A stretch of DNA of 16,634 nt from an uncultured Limosilactobacillus sp. GTDB taxonomy: Bacteria > Bacillota > Bacilli > Lactobacillales > Lactobacillaceae. Positions 6,024 through 13,365 of this stretch are shown one piece after another. The position numbers and the translations under genes are program-made. The stretch's first letter is position 1; each line of letters opens with the position of its first letter. The notes under the pieces are model-generated. The model had not been told where the DNA came from. It did no database searches and saw only the letters and a program-made list of their open reading frames with translations. Location of the stretch: positions 1-16,634 of the forward strand of contig NZ_CAKPXS010000038.1 of NCBI RefSeq assembly GCF_934202235.1, read 5' to 3'.

Positions 6024-6305
6024 ATGATTATGGATTTACAATTCTTCTCTCACCACAAGGGGGGCGGTTCCACTGCCAACGGCCGTAAAACTGCAGGTCG
6101 TCGTCTGGGAACTAAGGCTGCTGATGGTTCAGTAGTTACTGCCGGCTCCATTATTTACCGTCAACGTGGTACTCACATTCACCCAGGTGAAAACGTCGGC
6201 CGCGGCGGTGATGACACGCTGTTTGCTAAGATTGATGGTGTTGTTAAGTTCGAACGTATGGACCGTCACAACCGTCAGGTATCGGTTTACCCAGTAGAAG
6301 CTTAA
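6024..6305 (+). CDS. rpmA: Ribosomal protein L27 (bL27) with cleavable N-terminal extension
   Basis: L27 reaches into the peptidyl transferase centre with its N-terminal tail. The 93-residue product begins MIMDLQFFSHHKGGGSTANG. LQFF followed by a small residue is the site where Prp cuts Firmicutes L27, exposing the mature start (SHHKGGGS). The rest, with GRRLGTKAADGSVVTAGSII and RQRGTHIHPGENVGRGGDDTL in sequence, is standard. GGAGGTG at 6010-6016 supports ATG 6024; a second ATG at 6030 would give an extension two residues shorter. A terminator follows. Confidence 0.97.
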   Translation: MIMDLQFFSHHKGGGSTANGRKTAGRRLGTKAADGSVVTAGSIIYRQRGTHIHPGENVGRGGDDTLFAKIDGVVKFERMDRHNRQVSVYPVEA

Positions 6306-6312
6306 TTACCAG

Positions 6313-6369
6313 TAAAAAAGCTGTAATGCTTCAGGACCATGTCTTCTGAGCTTACGGCTTTTTCTTTTT
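6313..6369 (+). terminator. Terminator of the rplU-prp-rpmA operon
   Basis: AAAAGCTGTAA pairs with TTACGGCTTTT (one G-U pair). A second inner stem, GCTTCAG with CTGAGC, continues it. TTTTTCTTTTT follows. The element starts a few bases after the rpmA stop. Confidence 0.85.
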
Positions 6370-6432
6370 ACCCAGTTTAGCTCAGTGATGACCAATAATT
6401 TAGCTTTTCTGTTTTCCTCGAAAGGAGTAGCC

Positions 6433-7518
6433 ATGAAGAACAATCGATTGGAACGCTTGCGCAAGCAATTTGATGATTACTATATTGATGCCCTGTTGGT
6501 AACTAACGATAAAAATATTTTCTACTTAACTGGGTTCCCACTCATGGCAGGTGATGGAGCCTTGCTGGTGACTAGAGACCAGGCAGTAATGGTTACTGAT
6601 GACCGCTATGCGACGGCGCTGCAAGATTTTGACAATGATGAGGTCGTGGGGGTCATTACCCGGGACTACTATGGCGCGGTCAATAAATTGTGTGCGGGGA
6701 TGAATATCGACGTCATGGGCTTTGAGAATACCGTTTCTTTTGAAGTGTACGATATCCTTAACGACCTGATGGCGGCTGATATTGTTCCTTGTGCAGCAAT
6801 GGTTGAATCGCTGCGGGCCGTTAAGGATGACAACGAAATTACCGCTCTCCGAAAAGCGGCGGAATTACAGTCAGCAGGTTACCAGCACCTCTTGGAAATC
6901 GTTCATCCGGGAATGAGTGAGCGGCAGGTCGCCTTGGAGTTGGATTATTGGATGAAGAGCCACGGTGCACAAAAGGCGTCGTTCGACACGATCGTCGCTA
7001 GCGGTGAAAACTCGGCTAAACCGCACGCCACCGTGACCGACCGCCAACTACAAGCTGGTGACATGGTCACCGTTGACTTTGGTTACTACGTGGACGGCTA
7101 TACGGCTGACATGACGCGGACGTTTGCTATTGGGAACCCTGGTGAGCAGATGCGCCAAGTTTACCAGTTGGTCAACCAGGCACGGGAAAAGGTCATTGCC
7201 GCCGCCAAGCCGGGTATCCATGGTGACGCACTGGATCACGCCGGTCGTTTCCTGATTAATGATGCTGGTTATGAAAAAGAATTCCAACACGGAATGGGGC
7301 ACGGGATCGGTCTATCCATTCATGAACTGCCACTGTCTTATGGCCCTGGCCGCGATGACGTGGTGGTTGAACCGAACCAGGTCATTACGGTTGAACCAGG
7401 AATTTACGTTCCTTCAGTCGGTGGGGTGCGGATTGAAGATGACATCTTAATTACCGAAGATGGCGCACAACGTTTGACGACAGCTGGCACCGACCTGGTG
7501 GTCCTTGATGCCAAATAA
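6433..7518 (+). CDS. M24B Xaa-Pro aminopeptidase/dipeptidase family metallopeptidase
   Basis: The 361-residue cytoplasmic enzyme of the pita-bread fold cleaves the bond next to proline in peptides. An N-terminal creatinase-like domain (about 1-130) is followed by the catalytic domain. The five metal ligands are all visible: Asp215 (VTVDFG), Asp226 (TADMTRTF), His290 (HGMGHGIG), Glu321 (TVEPGIY) and Glu335 (RIEDD). The substrate histidines His198 (KPHA) and His297 (IHE) are also present. The ATG at 6433 is chosen because AAAGGAG lies just before it; the in-frame ATG at 6385 has none. It corresponds in position to yqhT of Bacillus subtilis. PepP-like aminopeptidase and PepQ-like dipeptidase cannot be separated with certainty here. 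Confidence 0.93.
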   Translation: MKNNRLERLRKQFDDYYIDALLVTNDKNIFYLTGFPLMAGDGALLVTRDQAVMVTDDRYATALQDFDNDEVVGVITRDYYGAVNKLCAGMNIDVMGFENTVSFEVYDILNDLMAADIVPCAAMVESLRAVKDDNEITALRKAAELQSAGYQHLLEIVHPGMSERQVALELDYWMKSHGAQKASFDTIVASGENSAKPHATVTDRQLQAGDMVTVDFGYYVDGYTADMTRTFAIGNPGEQMRQVYQLVNQAREKVIAAAKPGIHGDALDHAGRFLINDAGYEKEFQHGMGHGIGLSIHELPLSYGPGRDDVVVEPNQVITVEPGIYVPSVGGVRIEDDILITEDGAQRLTTAGTDLVVLDAK

Positions 7519-7529
7519 TGTGGCGATAA

Positions 7530-7558
7530 TTGCAATTTATGACGAGATAGTGCAAAAT
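7530..7558 (+). promoter_or_regulatory. Possible promoter before the asp23 gene
   Basis: TTGCAA (7530-7535) and CAAAAT (7553-7558) are 17 bases apart. Neither box is strong and no terminator separates this region from the peptidase gene, so read-through is equally likely. Confidence 0.3.
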
Positions 7559-7598
7559 TAGGGTTAGTATTAAAATTGTGCGAACTGGAGGATTAATG

Positions 7599-8045
7599 AT
7601 GGCAAAAGATACAAATATTGTGTTAAATAGTGATGACCAATCACTAGGAACGATTCAAATGTCACCACAAGTGTTAGAGATCATTGCGGGGATTGCGGCT
7701 AACGAAGTAGATGGCGTTGCCAAGATGCATGGATCACTGGCGAGTGGTGTTGGTGAACTATTTGGCCGTCAACTAGACCGGCGGGGCGTTAAGTTATCCA
7801 ACAATGATGACGAGCTGGGGATTGACGTCGACGTTTACGTGCAGTATGGTGTTTCGGTACCAAAAATTGCCGCTGAAATCCAGAATAAAGTTAAGCAGCA
7901 GGTAACGGTGATGACGGGATTGACACCAACTGAGGTCAATGTCCGGATCCAGGGGATTGTTGCTGATGAAAAGGAACAATCCATTGACCAAAACGATATT
8001 TTTGGTTTCCACAGTCAAGACGAAAAAAGCGACGAGGAAGAGTAA
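7599..8045 (+). CDS. Asp23/Gls24 family protein
   Basis: The 148-residue product belongs to the Asp23/Gls24 (DUF322) family, equivalent to YqhY of B. subtilis, linked to envelope stress and control of fatty acid synthesis. The family core is seen in GTIQMSPQVLEIIAGIAANE (19-38) with EVDGVAKMHG after it, then DVDVYVQYGVSVPKIAAEIQ and TPTEVNVRIQGI. The tail is strongly acidic and ends in DEEE. Two adjacent ATGs at 7596 and 7599 are possible; GGAGG at 7587-7591 fits 7599 better (MAKDTN). It precedes nusB by two bases, the usual yqhY-nusB order. Confidence 0.92.
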   Translation: MAKDTNIVLNSDDQSLGTIQMSPQVLEIIAGIAANEVDGVAKMHGSLASGVGELFGRQLDRRGVKLSNNDDELGIDVDVYVQYGVSVPKIAAEIQNKVKQQVTVMTGLTPTEVNVRIQGIVADEKEQSIDQNDIFGFHSQDEKSDEEE

Positions 8046-8047
8046 TT

Positions 8048-8449
8048 GTGAAACTGACAAGACATAAAATGCGGGAAGTTGCCTTTCAGACCCTGTTTGC
8101 CTTAGCAAGCGAACCGGATGCTGACCGGGAAACAATCTACCGCAGCCTGATTAAGCTGAATGATGATGAACAAGCGCCAGCCTTTTTGGACTCACTGGTG
8201 AGTGGTGTGATCGATCACCAGGATGAATTAGATAAACAGATTAGTGCGCACTTAGCAGCAGGGTGGACACTTCAGCGGTTGGCAAAGCCTGATTTAATCA
8301 TCTTACGTTTGGCACTTTATGAACTGCAGTACGAAGATAAAATACCGCAAGCAGTGGCAATTGATGAAGCACTGCAGTTAGCCAAGGCGTTTTCTGATGA
8401 CCGTTCGCGGAAGTTCATCAACGGGCTCTTATCTAACTTTGCCGACTAA
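8048..8449 (+). CDS. nusB: Transcription antitermination factor NusB
   Basis: NusB forms a dimer with S10 (NusE) on boxA RNA and supports antitermination of rRNA operons. The 133-residue protein has the family start KLTRHKMREVAFQTLFAL, the middle part WTLQRLAKPDLIILRLALYE and the end VAIDEALQLAKAFSDDRSRK followed by FINGLLSNF. The start codon is GTG at 8048, with GAGGAAGAG just upstream inside the end of the asp23 gene. The first residues match the normal N-terminus, so the later ATG at 8069 is not used. A terminator lies 36 bases downstream. Confidence 0.97.
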   Translation: MKLTRHKMREVAFQTLFALASEPDADRETIYRSLIKLNDDEQAPAFLDSLVSGVIDHQDELDKQISAHLAAGWTLQRLAKPDLIILRLALYELQYEDKIPQAVAIDEALQLAKAFSDDRSRKFINGLLSNFAD

Positions 8450-8484
8450 GAAAAGTGAATCCTCATTCATCATGAGATAATGAT

Positions 8485-8525
8485 AACCTCCAACGTTCTG
8501 ACAGGCTGAACGCTGGAGGTTTCTT
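8485..8525 (+). terminator. Terminator after nusB
   Basis: AACCTCCAACGTTC and GAACGCTGGAGGTT form a stem with one A-C mismatch around a 9-base loop, followed by TTTCTT. It separates nusB from the folD operon, although the T-run is short. Confidence 0.7.
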
Positions 8526-8551
8526 GGTGTTTTGCTGAGTTGGGTGAGAAG

Positions 8552-8585
8552 CTCCTTCCGGGACGATTATTCGAGCCCGCCGGAG
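8552..8585 (+). promoter_or_regulatory. GC-rich inverted repeat before the folD promoter
   Basis: CTCC (8552-8555) and CGGG (8559-8562) pair with CCCG (8576-8579) and GGAG (8582-8585), leaving a small internal loop and a 13-base apical loop. It lies upstream of the extended -10 at 8599, so it would act as DNA or in read-through RNA from nusB. It does not match the folate (THF) riboswitch as I know it. Its role is unknown. Confidence 0.35.
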
Positions 8586-8598
8586 AACTGTCCGCCTG

Positions 8599-8607
8599 TG
8601 TTAAAAT
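8599..8607 (+). promoter_or_regulatory. Extended -10 promoter of the folD operon
   Basis: TG-T-TAAAAT forms an extended -10 element without a recognisable -35. A start near 8614 leaves a leader of about 26 bases before the folD ATG, containing the AAAGGAG ribosome site. Confidence 0.5.
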
Positions 8608-8639
8608 ACATGTTGACTTAAATGAAAGGAGTCGGTCAA

Positions 8640-9494
8640 ATGGCAACAATCATTGATGGCCGTGCTTATGCCAAAGAAATAAATCGGGAAACCAAACAAC
8701 GGGTTGATCGACTCAAGAAGCGGGGAATTATCCCGAAGATGGCGGTGGTCCTGGTAGGGGATGACCCGGCTAGTAAGATTTATACCAGAACAAAACAAAA
8801 AAAAGCGAAGGCGTTGGGCATTAGTTGCCAGCTATTGCGTTATCCAGCCGCAGTTAGTCAGGCAGAACTAACGGCAGAAATTGAGCGGTTGAATGCTGAT
8901 CAAACGGTTAACGCAATTATGGTGCAAGAACCATTGCCGGCACACATTGATAATATGGCGTTGGTGGGTCGCATTGCGCCGGAAAAAGACGTGGACGGGT
9001 TTCACCCGGTGAATGTTGGAAAACTGTATAATAATTTTCCGGGAAACTACCCAATCTCTTGTACACCGCGGGGAATTATGATGGCGCTGGACCACTATCA
9101 GGTTCCCATCGCTGGTGCTGATGTGGTCATTGTTGGCCGGAGTATCCTGGTTGGTCGTCCTCTCCAGTCGCTGTTCATTAACCGCGACGCGACGGTGACA
9201 ATGTGTGGGCGGAAGACCCCCCACTTGCTTAACCGGTTGCGGCAGGCCGATATTGTGGTCGTTGCCGCTGGAAAGCCAAATTGGATTACTGGTGACGATC
9301 TCAAACAGGGCAGTGTTGTGATTGACGTTGGAATTAACCGCCTGGCGGATGGCAAGTTAGTTGGTGATGTGGACTTTGTTAGTGCTAGTCAGGTCGCAGG
9401 GACCATTACCCCGGTTCCCGGCGGGGTCGGTCCGTTAACGGTCGCGGTAATGGAAGCACAGACGGTCGATTTAACGGAGTGGCAACATGAGTAA
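8640..9494 (+). CDS. folD: Bifunctional methylene-THF dehydrogenase/methenyl-THF cyclohydrolase FolD
   Basis: FolD converts 5,10-methylene-THF to 10-formyl-THF, using NADP, for purine and initiator-tRNA formylation. The 284-residue protein keeps the catalytic residues Tyr48 and Lys52 (SKIYTRTKQKK), Gln96 and Asp119 (DVDGFHPVNVGKL). The nucleotide-binding part follows with CTPRGIM (141-147), VVIVGRSILVGRPL (162-175) and the C-terminal TPVPGGVGPLT. Several normally constant positions differ: VQEPLP for the usual VQLPLP, SCTPRG for PCTPxG, and TMCGRKT for the usual CHSxT. The start at 8640 follows GAAAGGAG; an in-frame ATG at 8622 lies in front of the ribosome site. It overlaps xseA by 8 bases. 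Confidence 0.95.
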   Translation: MATIIDGRAYAKEINRETKQRVDRLKKRGIIPKMAVVLVGDDPASKIYTRTKQKKAKALGISCQLLRYPAAVSQAELTAEIERLNADQTVNAIMVQEPLPAHIDNMALVGRIAPEKDVDGFHPVNVGKLYNNFPGNYPISCTPRGIMMALDHYQVPIAGADVVIVGRSILVGRPLQSLFINRDATVTMCGRKTPHLLNRLRQADIVVVAAGKPNWITGDDLKQGSVVIDVGINRLADGKLVGDVDFVSASQVAGTITPVPGGVGPLTVAVMEAQTVDLTEWQHE

Positions 9495-10842
9495 CCAGAG
9501 TTATTTAACGGTTAGTGAGCTGACAGCCTATGTCGCCCGTAAATTTTCCGCAGACCCGTACTTACAGCGAGTGTACGTCAAGGGGCAGTTAACTAACTTT
9601 CACCAGCGACCGACTCACCAGTACTTTAGCATTAAAGATGACCAGGCAGTTTTGCACGTGGTCATGTTTGCAAATAAGTTTAGGCGGGTCCGTTTTACGC
9701 CTGCTGACGGGATGGAAGTCCAGTTGTCAGGGCGGGTAGATGTGTACCAGCGTAACGGGGAATACCAGTTTTATGCTGACACCATGGAGCCAGCCGGCAT
9801 TGGCGATTTATACGTTCGGTTTAAGCAAATGGCCGAAAAGCTAGCGAAGGAGGGGCTCTTTGACCGACCAAAAAAGAAGCTTCCGGTATTGCCACAAAAG
9901 ATTGCCGTGATCACGAGCCGCAGTGGGGCGGTTATTCACGACATTATTAATACCGCTGGGCGGCGGGATCCGCAGGTGCAGATTGTGCTCTTTCCGGCAG
10001 CTGTCCAGGGCGACCAAGCAGCAGACCAACTAGTGGCGCGTATTGAGCAAATTAATGCCTTAGGCGGTTTCGACGACATTATTATTGGTCGTGGTGGCGG
10101 CTCGCTGGAAGACTTGTGGCCGTTTAACGAAGAAAAAGTTGGGCGAGCGATTGCGGCCAGCCAAATCCCGGTTATCTCATCGGTCGGTCATGAAACGGAT
10201 ACCACAATCGCTGACTTGGCAGCCGATGTCCGGGCGGCAACACCAACAGCAGCGGCTGAAATGGCTACTCCCCAGTTGACAGACATGGTGAGTCGGGTCG
10301 CGGAACTGCAATCACGGTTGACTAGTGCGTTTGGCAAGTGCCTGCAAACTAAACAGCAGCAACTAACAAACTTGGCGGATAGCTATATTTTTAAACAGCC
10401 CGAGCGGTTGTACGAAACGTACTTGCAGAACCTGGATAACTTAACGGCTAGCTTGCAGCAGTCTTTTCGGCTGCAACTGAGTAACCGCCAACAGTCTGTT
10501 CAAGCACTAAAGAGCCGCCTCGTTCAGTACAATCCGCGGTCAACAATCGCCAACTTGACTAACCAGCTGACCAATACGGCACAACGGTTAGTCAGGGCTG
10601 AAAAAACCAATCTGACACATCAGCAACAGGTACTGAAGGGACTGCAGCGTGAATTAAGTAGTTTGGACCCGTACCAGGTAATGAAGCGCGGTTACAGCTT
10701 TATCAGTAGCGGCAAGCATATTGTCAATGGCGTCGATCAGCTGACTACTGGTCAACAGGTAACACTGAACTTCTATAACGGGCAGGCAGCGGCTGAAATT
10801 AAGCAAACAAAGGAGAATCAGGATGGCAACACGGCAAAGTAG
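9487..10842 (+). CDS. xseA: Exodeoxyribonuclease VII large subunit
   Basis: XseA with several XseB chains forms exonuclease VII, which degrades single-stranded DNA from both ends without metal. The 451-residue protein starts with an OB-fold (about 1-105: LTVSELTAYVARKF, VYVKGQLTNFHQRPTHQYFS). The catalytic part follows, with IAVITSRSGAVIHDI, FDDIIIGRGGGSLEDLWPFN and ISSVGHETDTTIADLAAD then VRAATPTAAAE. The long helical part (about 260-400, rich in Gln and Leu) binds XseB. The end DPYQVMKRGYSFI is typical. The usual TSPSGA segment reads TSRSGA here. GGAGTGG precedes the ATG inside the folD end. Confidence 0.97.
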   Translation: MSNQSYLTVSELTAYVARKFSADPYLQRVYVKGQLTNFHQRPTHQYFSIKDDQAVLHVVMFANKFRRVRFTPADGMEVQLSGRVDVYQRNGEYQFYADTMEPAGIGDLYVRFKQMAEKLAKEGLFDRPKKKLPVLPQKIAVITSRSGAVIHDIINTAGRRDPQVQIVLFPAAVQGDQAADQLVARIEQINALGGFDDIIIGRGGGSLEDLWPFNEEKVGRAIAASQIPVISSVGHETDTTIADLAADVRAATPTAAAEMATPQLTDMVSRVAELQSRLTSAFGKCLQTKQQQLTNLADSYIFKQPERLYETYLQNLDNLTASLQQSFRLQLSNRQQSVQALKSRLVQYNPRSTIANLTNQLTNTAQRLVRAEKTNLTHQQQVLKGLQRELSSLDPYQVMKRGYSFISSGKHIVNGVDQLTTGQQVTLNFYNGQAAAEIKQTKENQDGNTAK

Positions 10843-11125
10843 TAAATCAGAAACTTTTGAAAAACAGATGGATGACCTCCAGGCAATTGTCAACAACCTG
10901 GAACAGGGTAACGTTCCGCTAGAGGAATCCATCAGCCAATTTAAGGAAGGCATGAAACTGGTCAATAGCTTGCAAAAGCAGCTGTCGGGAGCGGAAAAGA
11001 CGCTGGCGAAGGTGATTGACGACCAGGGTCAGGAAAAAGAAATCGCCCAGGACGACCAGACTTCTTTTGGCAAGTTCAACGGTAGCAAGGATACGACCGA
11101 TGCCAATATGGCGGACCTGTTTTAG
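10823..11125 (+). CDS. xseB: Exodeoxyribonuclease VII small subunit
   Basis: The 100-residue product is the helical-hairpin small subunit that coats the XseA stalk. The family pattern is clear in FEKQMDDLQAIVNNLEQGNV followed by PLEESISQFKEGMKLVNSLQ (about 12-51). The last 30 residues are polar and acidic and extend past the usual length of about 75-80; the tail ends NMADLF. AAAGGAG lies before the ATG, and the gene overlaps xseA by 20 bases, so the two subunits are translationally coupled. Confidence 0.95.
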   Translation: MATRQSSKSETFEKQMDDLQAIVNNLEQGNVPLEESISQFKEGMKLVNSLQKQLSGAEKTLAKVIDDQGQEKEIAQDDQTSFGKFNGSKDTTDANMADLF

Positions 11126-11147
11126 TTGTTGACCGAGGGGAGTAAAC

Positions 11148-12050
11148 ATGATGGTCAAAAGTGTTGCGCAATACCAGGAAATGATTAATGATTACTTGGC
11201 TCACCACCTCCATGACGATGTGGATGAGTCAACCCTGTTCTCTTCAATGAATTATTCGTTGATGGCCGGCGGCAAGCGACTGCGCCCAGCGCTGACACTC
11301 GCGGTAGTCGAGATGACCGGTGGAGTGATTACTGCCGACTGCCTGCAGGCTGCTTGCGCACTGGAATTGCTCCATACTTATTCACTAATCCATGATGACT
11401 TGCCAGCCATGGACAACGATAATTTGCGGCGGGGGAAGGCAACGAACCATGTCCGCTTTGGCGCAGGCATGGCCACCTTAGCAGGGGATGGACTCCTCAC
11501 GCTGGCTTTCCAATGGGTAAGCGATAACGGCTTGCCGAGTGCAGTTCGTGCTGAATTGACTCGCCAGCTGTCATTGGCAGCAGGACCGAGCGGGATGGTA
11601 GCAGGACAGGCCCGCGATATCTTGGGTGAACAAAGGAACCTCGACCTGCCTGCCTTACGCTACCTTCACCGGCAAAAGACCGGCGCACTACTTCAATATG
11701 CAGTCAAGGCAGGAGGAATCCTGACTCGTCAATCCGAACCGGTCATTGAACAACTAGCACGTTTTGGCGCGCAATATGGCCTCGCCTTTCAGATTTATGA
11801 TGATATTCTGGACGTTACCGCGAGTGCTGCCCAACTCGGCAAGGCAACCCACAAGGATGCTGGCGAACACAAGAATACTTATCCTGGGTTGCTCGGTTTA
11901 ACCGGGGCCCAAGAGCAGCTGGCTGCAACGGTAGCGGCGGCTCGTCAAACGCAACAGCGGTTAAGTCAAATGACGGGACATTCATTTGATGGTTTTAGTC
12001 AGTTTTTAGCGTACTTCAAGATTAGTAGCAACGTGGAGGAAAAACACTGA
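11148..12050 (+). CDS. ispA: Farnesyl diphosphate synthase (short-chain prenyltransferase)
   Basis: The enzyme condenses isopentenyl diphosphate with DMAPP and geranyl diphosphate to make farnesyl diphosphate for undecaprenyl phosphate and quinone synthesis. The 300-residue protein has the substrate loop GGKRLRP (41-47), the first aspartate-rich motif DDLPAMD (83-89) followed by LRRGKATNH, and the second motif DDILD (218-222). AGPSGMVAGQARDI (145-158) and KTGALL (177-182) are also standard. GAGGGGA precedes the ATG at 11148; ATG 11151 is a possible alternative. The last base of its stop is the first base of the next ATG. B. subtilis has dxs next in this cluster; its absence fits a mevalonate-using organism. 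Confidence 0.95.
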   Translation: MMVKSVAQYQEMINDYLAHHLHDDVDESTLFSSMNYSLMAGGKRLRPALTLAVVEMTGGVITADCLQAACALELLHTYSLIHDDLPAMDNDNLRRGKATNHVRFGAGMATLAGDGLLTLAFQWVSDNGLPSAVRAELTRQLSLAAGPSGMVAGQARDILGEQRNLDLPALRYLHRQKTGALLQYAVKAGGILTRQSEPVIEQLARFGAQYGLAFQIYDDILDVTASAAQLGKATHKDAGEHKNTYPGLLGLTGAQEQLAATVAAARQTQQRLSQMTGHSFDGFSQFLAYFKISSNVEEKH

Positions 12051-12874
12051 TGGTTGAAAAACAACGAGTTGATGTCTTGCTGGTTAAACAGGGGCTCTTC
12101 GATTCGCGAGAGCAAGCCAAACGGGCTGTCATGGCCGGCGAGATTTTAGGTAAAAATAACGAACGGCTAGATAAACCGGGGGAAAAGATCCCGGTGACGA
12201 CGACCCTCCACATGAAAGGCCATAAGATGCCTTATGTTAGTCGTGGCGGCTTAAAACTGGCCAAGGCACTAAAAGTGTTCCACATTAGCGTGGCTGATAA
12301 GGTTGTTCTTGACATTGGTTCGTCAACTGGTGGTTTTACGGACGTGATGTTGCAAAATGGTGCCAAGCGCAGTTACGCGCTGGATGTTGGCACCAACCAG
12401 CTGGTTTGGCAGTTGCGCGAAGACCCCCGCGTAGTAGTAATGGAGCAGACTAATTTTCGTTACAGCAAGTTAGCCGATTTTACGGCGGGGCAGCCACAGT
12501 TTGCCTCCATTGATGTCTCTTTTATTTCATTGCGGTTAATTTTACCGCCATTGGCGAAGATTCTGCCGGTGGGGGGAGAAGTAGTAGCATTGATTAAGCC
12601 CCAGTTTGAGGCCGGTCGGGAGAATGTCGGGAAACATGGGATTGTCCGTGACCCCGCTGTTCATCGTGAGGTGCTTCAAGAGGTTCTCGGTTTTGCTCGC
12701 GAAGACCATTTTGATGTTCTTGGGCTTGACTTTTCTCCTATTAAAGGGGGACAGGGCAACATTGAATTCTTAGTCCACCTTCGGCTGACCACTGGTGTCG
12801 GGACTGTTGCTGACGGTCTTAGTATTGATGACGTTTTACAGGCAGCCCATGGTACACTGGATACAGCTAATTAA
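12050..12874 (+). CDS. TlyA-family rRNA 2'-O-methyltransferase
   Basis: The 274-residue protein (YqxC of B. subtilis, TlyA of Mycobacterium) consists of an S4 RNA-binding domain (about 5-65, RVDVLLVKQGLFDSREQAKR) and an FtsJ/RrmJ-like methyltransferase domain. The SAM motif is LDIGSSTGGFTD (87-98). The catalytic K-D-K-E set is present at Lys69 (SRGGLKL), Asp155 (IDVSF), Lys183 (LIKPQFE) and Glu239 (GNIEF). In Mycobacterium and Campylobacter the family methylates 16S and 23S rRNA cytidines and influences capreomycin sensitivity; 'hemolysin A' is an old name. The target in lactobacilli is not known to me. It starts with the TGATG overlap typical of coupled genes, with GGAGGA upstream. Confidence 0.93.
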   Translation: MVEKQRVDVLLVKQGLFDSREQAKRAVMAGEILGKNNERLDKPGEKIPVTTTLHMKGHKMPYVSRGGLKLAKALKVFHISVADKVVLDIGSSTGGFTDVMLQNGAKRSYALDVGTNQLVWQLREDPRVVVMEQTNFRYSKLADFTAGQPQFASIDVSFISLRLILPPLAKILPVGGEVVALIKPQFEAGRENVGKHGIVRDPAVHREVLQEVLGFAREDHFDVLGLDFSPIKGGQGNIEFLVHLRLTTGVGTVADGLSIDDVLQAAHGTLDTAN

Positions 12875-12895
12875 TGAATGAACGGAGGAGCAAAA

Positions 12896-13348
12896 GTGAA
12901 CAAAAGTGAGCGACAGAAAGCCATTAAGCAATTAATCACCAACAATGACGTGGAAAACCAGGAGGGGTTAGTTGCTCTCCTGGCTCAACGGGGCGTTAAG
13001 GTTACCCAGGCGACGATCTCCCGCGACATCAAGGAGATGCAGTTAATTAAGGAACCAAATCCCGAGGGTGGTTATCACTATAGCTTGCCGGTTCGTCAGC
13101 AACCTAATGTTCGCCAGCGGCTTGCTAATTCGCTGCGTAACGACCTTAAAGAGATCAAGGTTAGTGACCGCTTCGTCGCTTTATTGATGGTGCCAGGGTG
13201 TGGCCCGTCAGTTTCGCAGCTAATTCAACGAGCACATTTTCCACAGGTGTTTATCTCTTTAGGGGATGATTCGACAGTGCTGGTGATTTGCAATTCGGCG
13301 GCTGACGCAAAGAAATTGGTAGCTCATTTACAGCCACAAAACCATTAA
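12896..13348 (+). CDS. argR: Arginine repressor ArgR
   Basis: ArgR is a hexameric regulator that binds ARG boxes with arginine as corepressor and controls arginine synthesis and the deiminase pathway. The 150-residue protein has the winged helix domain at 3-65 with the recognition helix in VTQATISRDIKEMQLIKEP (36-54). The C-terminal oligomerisation domain covers about 85-146. The GTG at 12896 is chosen because GGAGGAG ends five bases before it; ATG 12878 lies upstream of that site and would add six residues. The arginine pocket, normally GTIAGDDT, reads FISLGDDST (119-127): both aspartates are kept but the preceding residues and spacing differ. It lies between tlyA and recN, as in many Firmicutes. 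Confidence 0.93.
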   Translation: MNKSERQKAIKQLITNNDVENQEGLVALLAQRGVKVTQATISRDIKEMQLIKEPNPEGGYHYSLPVRQQPNVRQRLANSLRNDLKEIKVSDRFVALLMVPGCGPSVSQLIQRAHFPQVFISLGDDSTVLVICNSAADAKKLVAHLQPQNH

Positions 13349-13365
13349 GAAAAGAGGGCCTGAGG

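Noticed and set aside
8526..8640. THF riboswitch before folD
   Set aside because: The conserved folate-riboswitch words are not present and the promoter lies only about 40 bases before the gene.
12050..12874. Hemolysin
   Set aside because: The old name of the TlyA family; the S4 domain and the K-D-K-E methyltransferase residues point to rRNA methylation.
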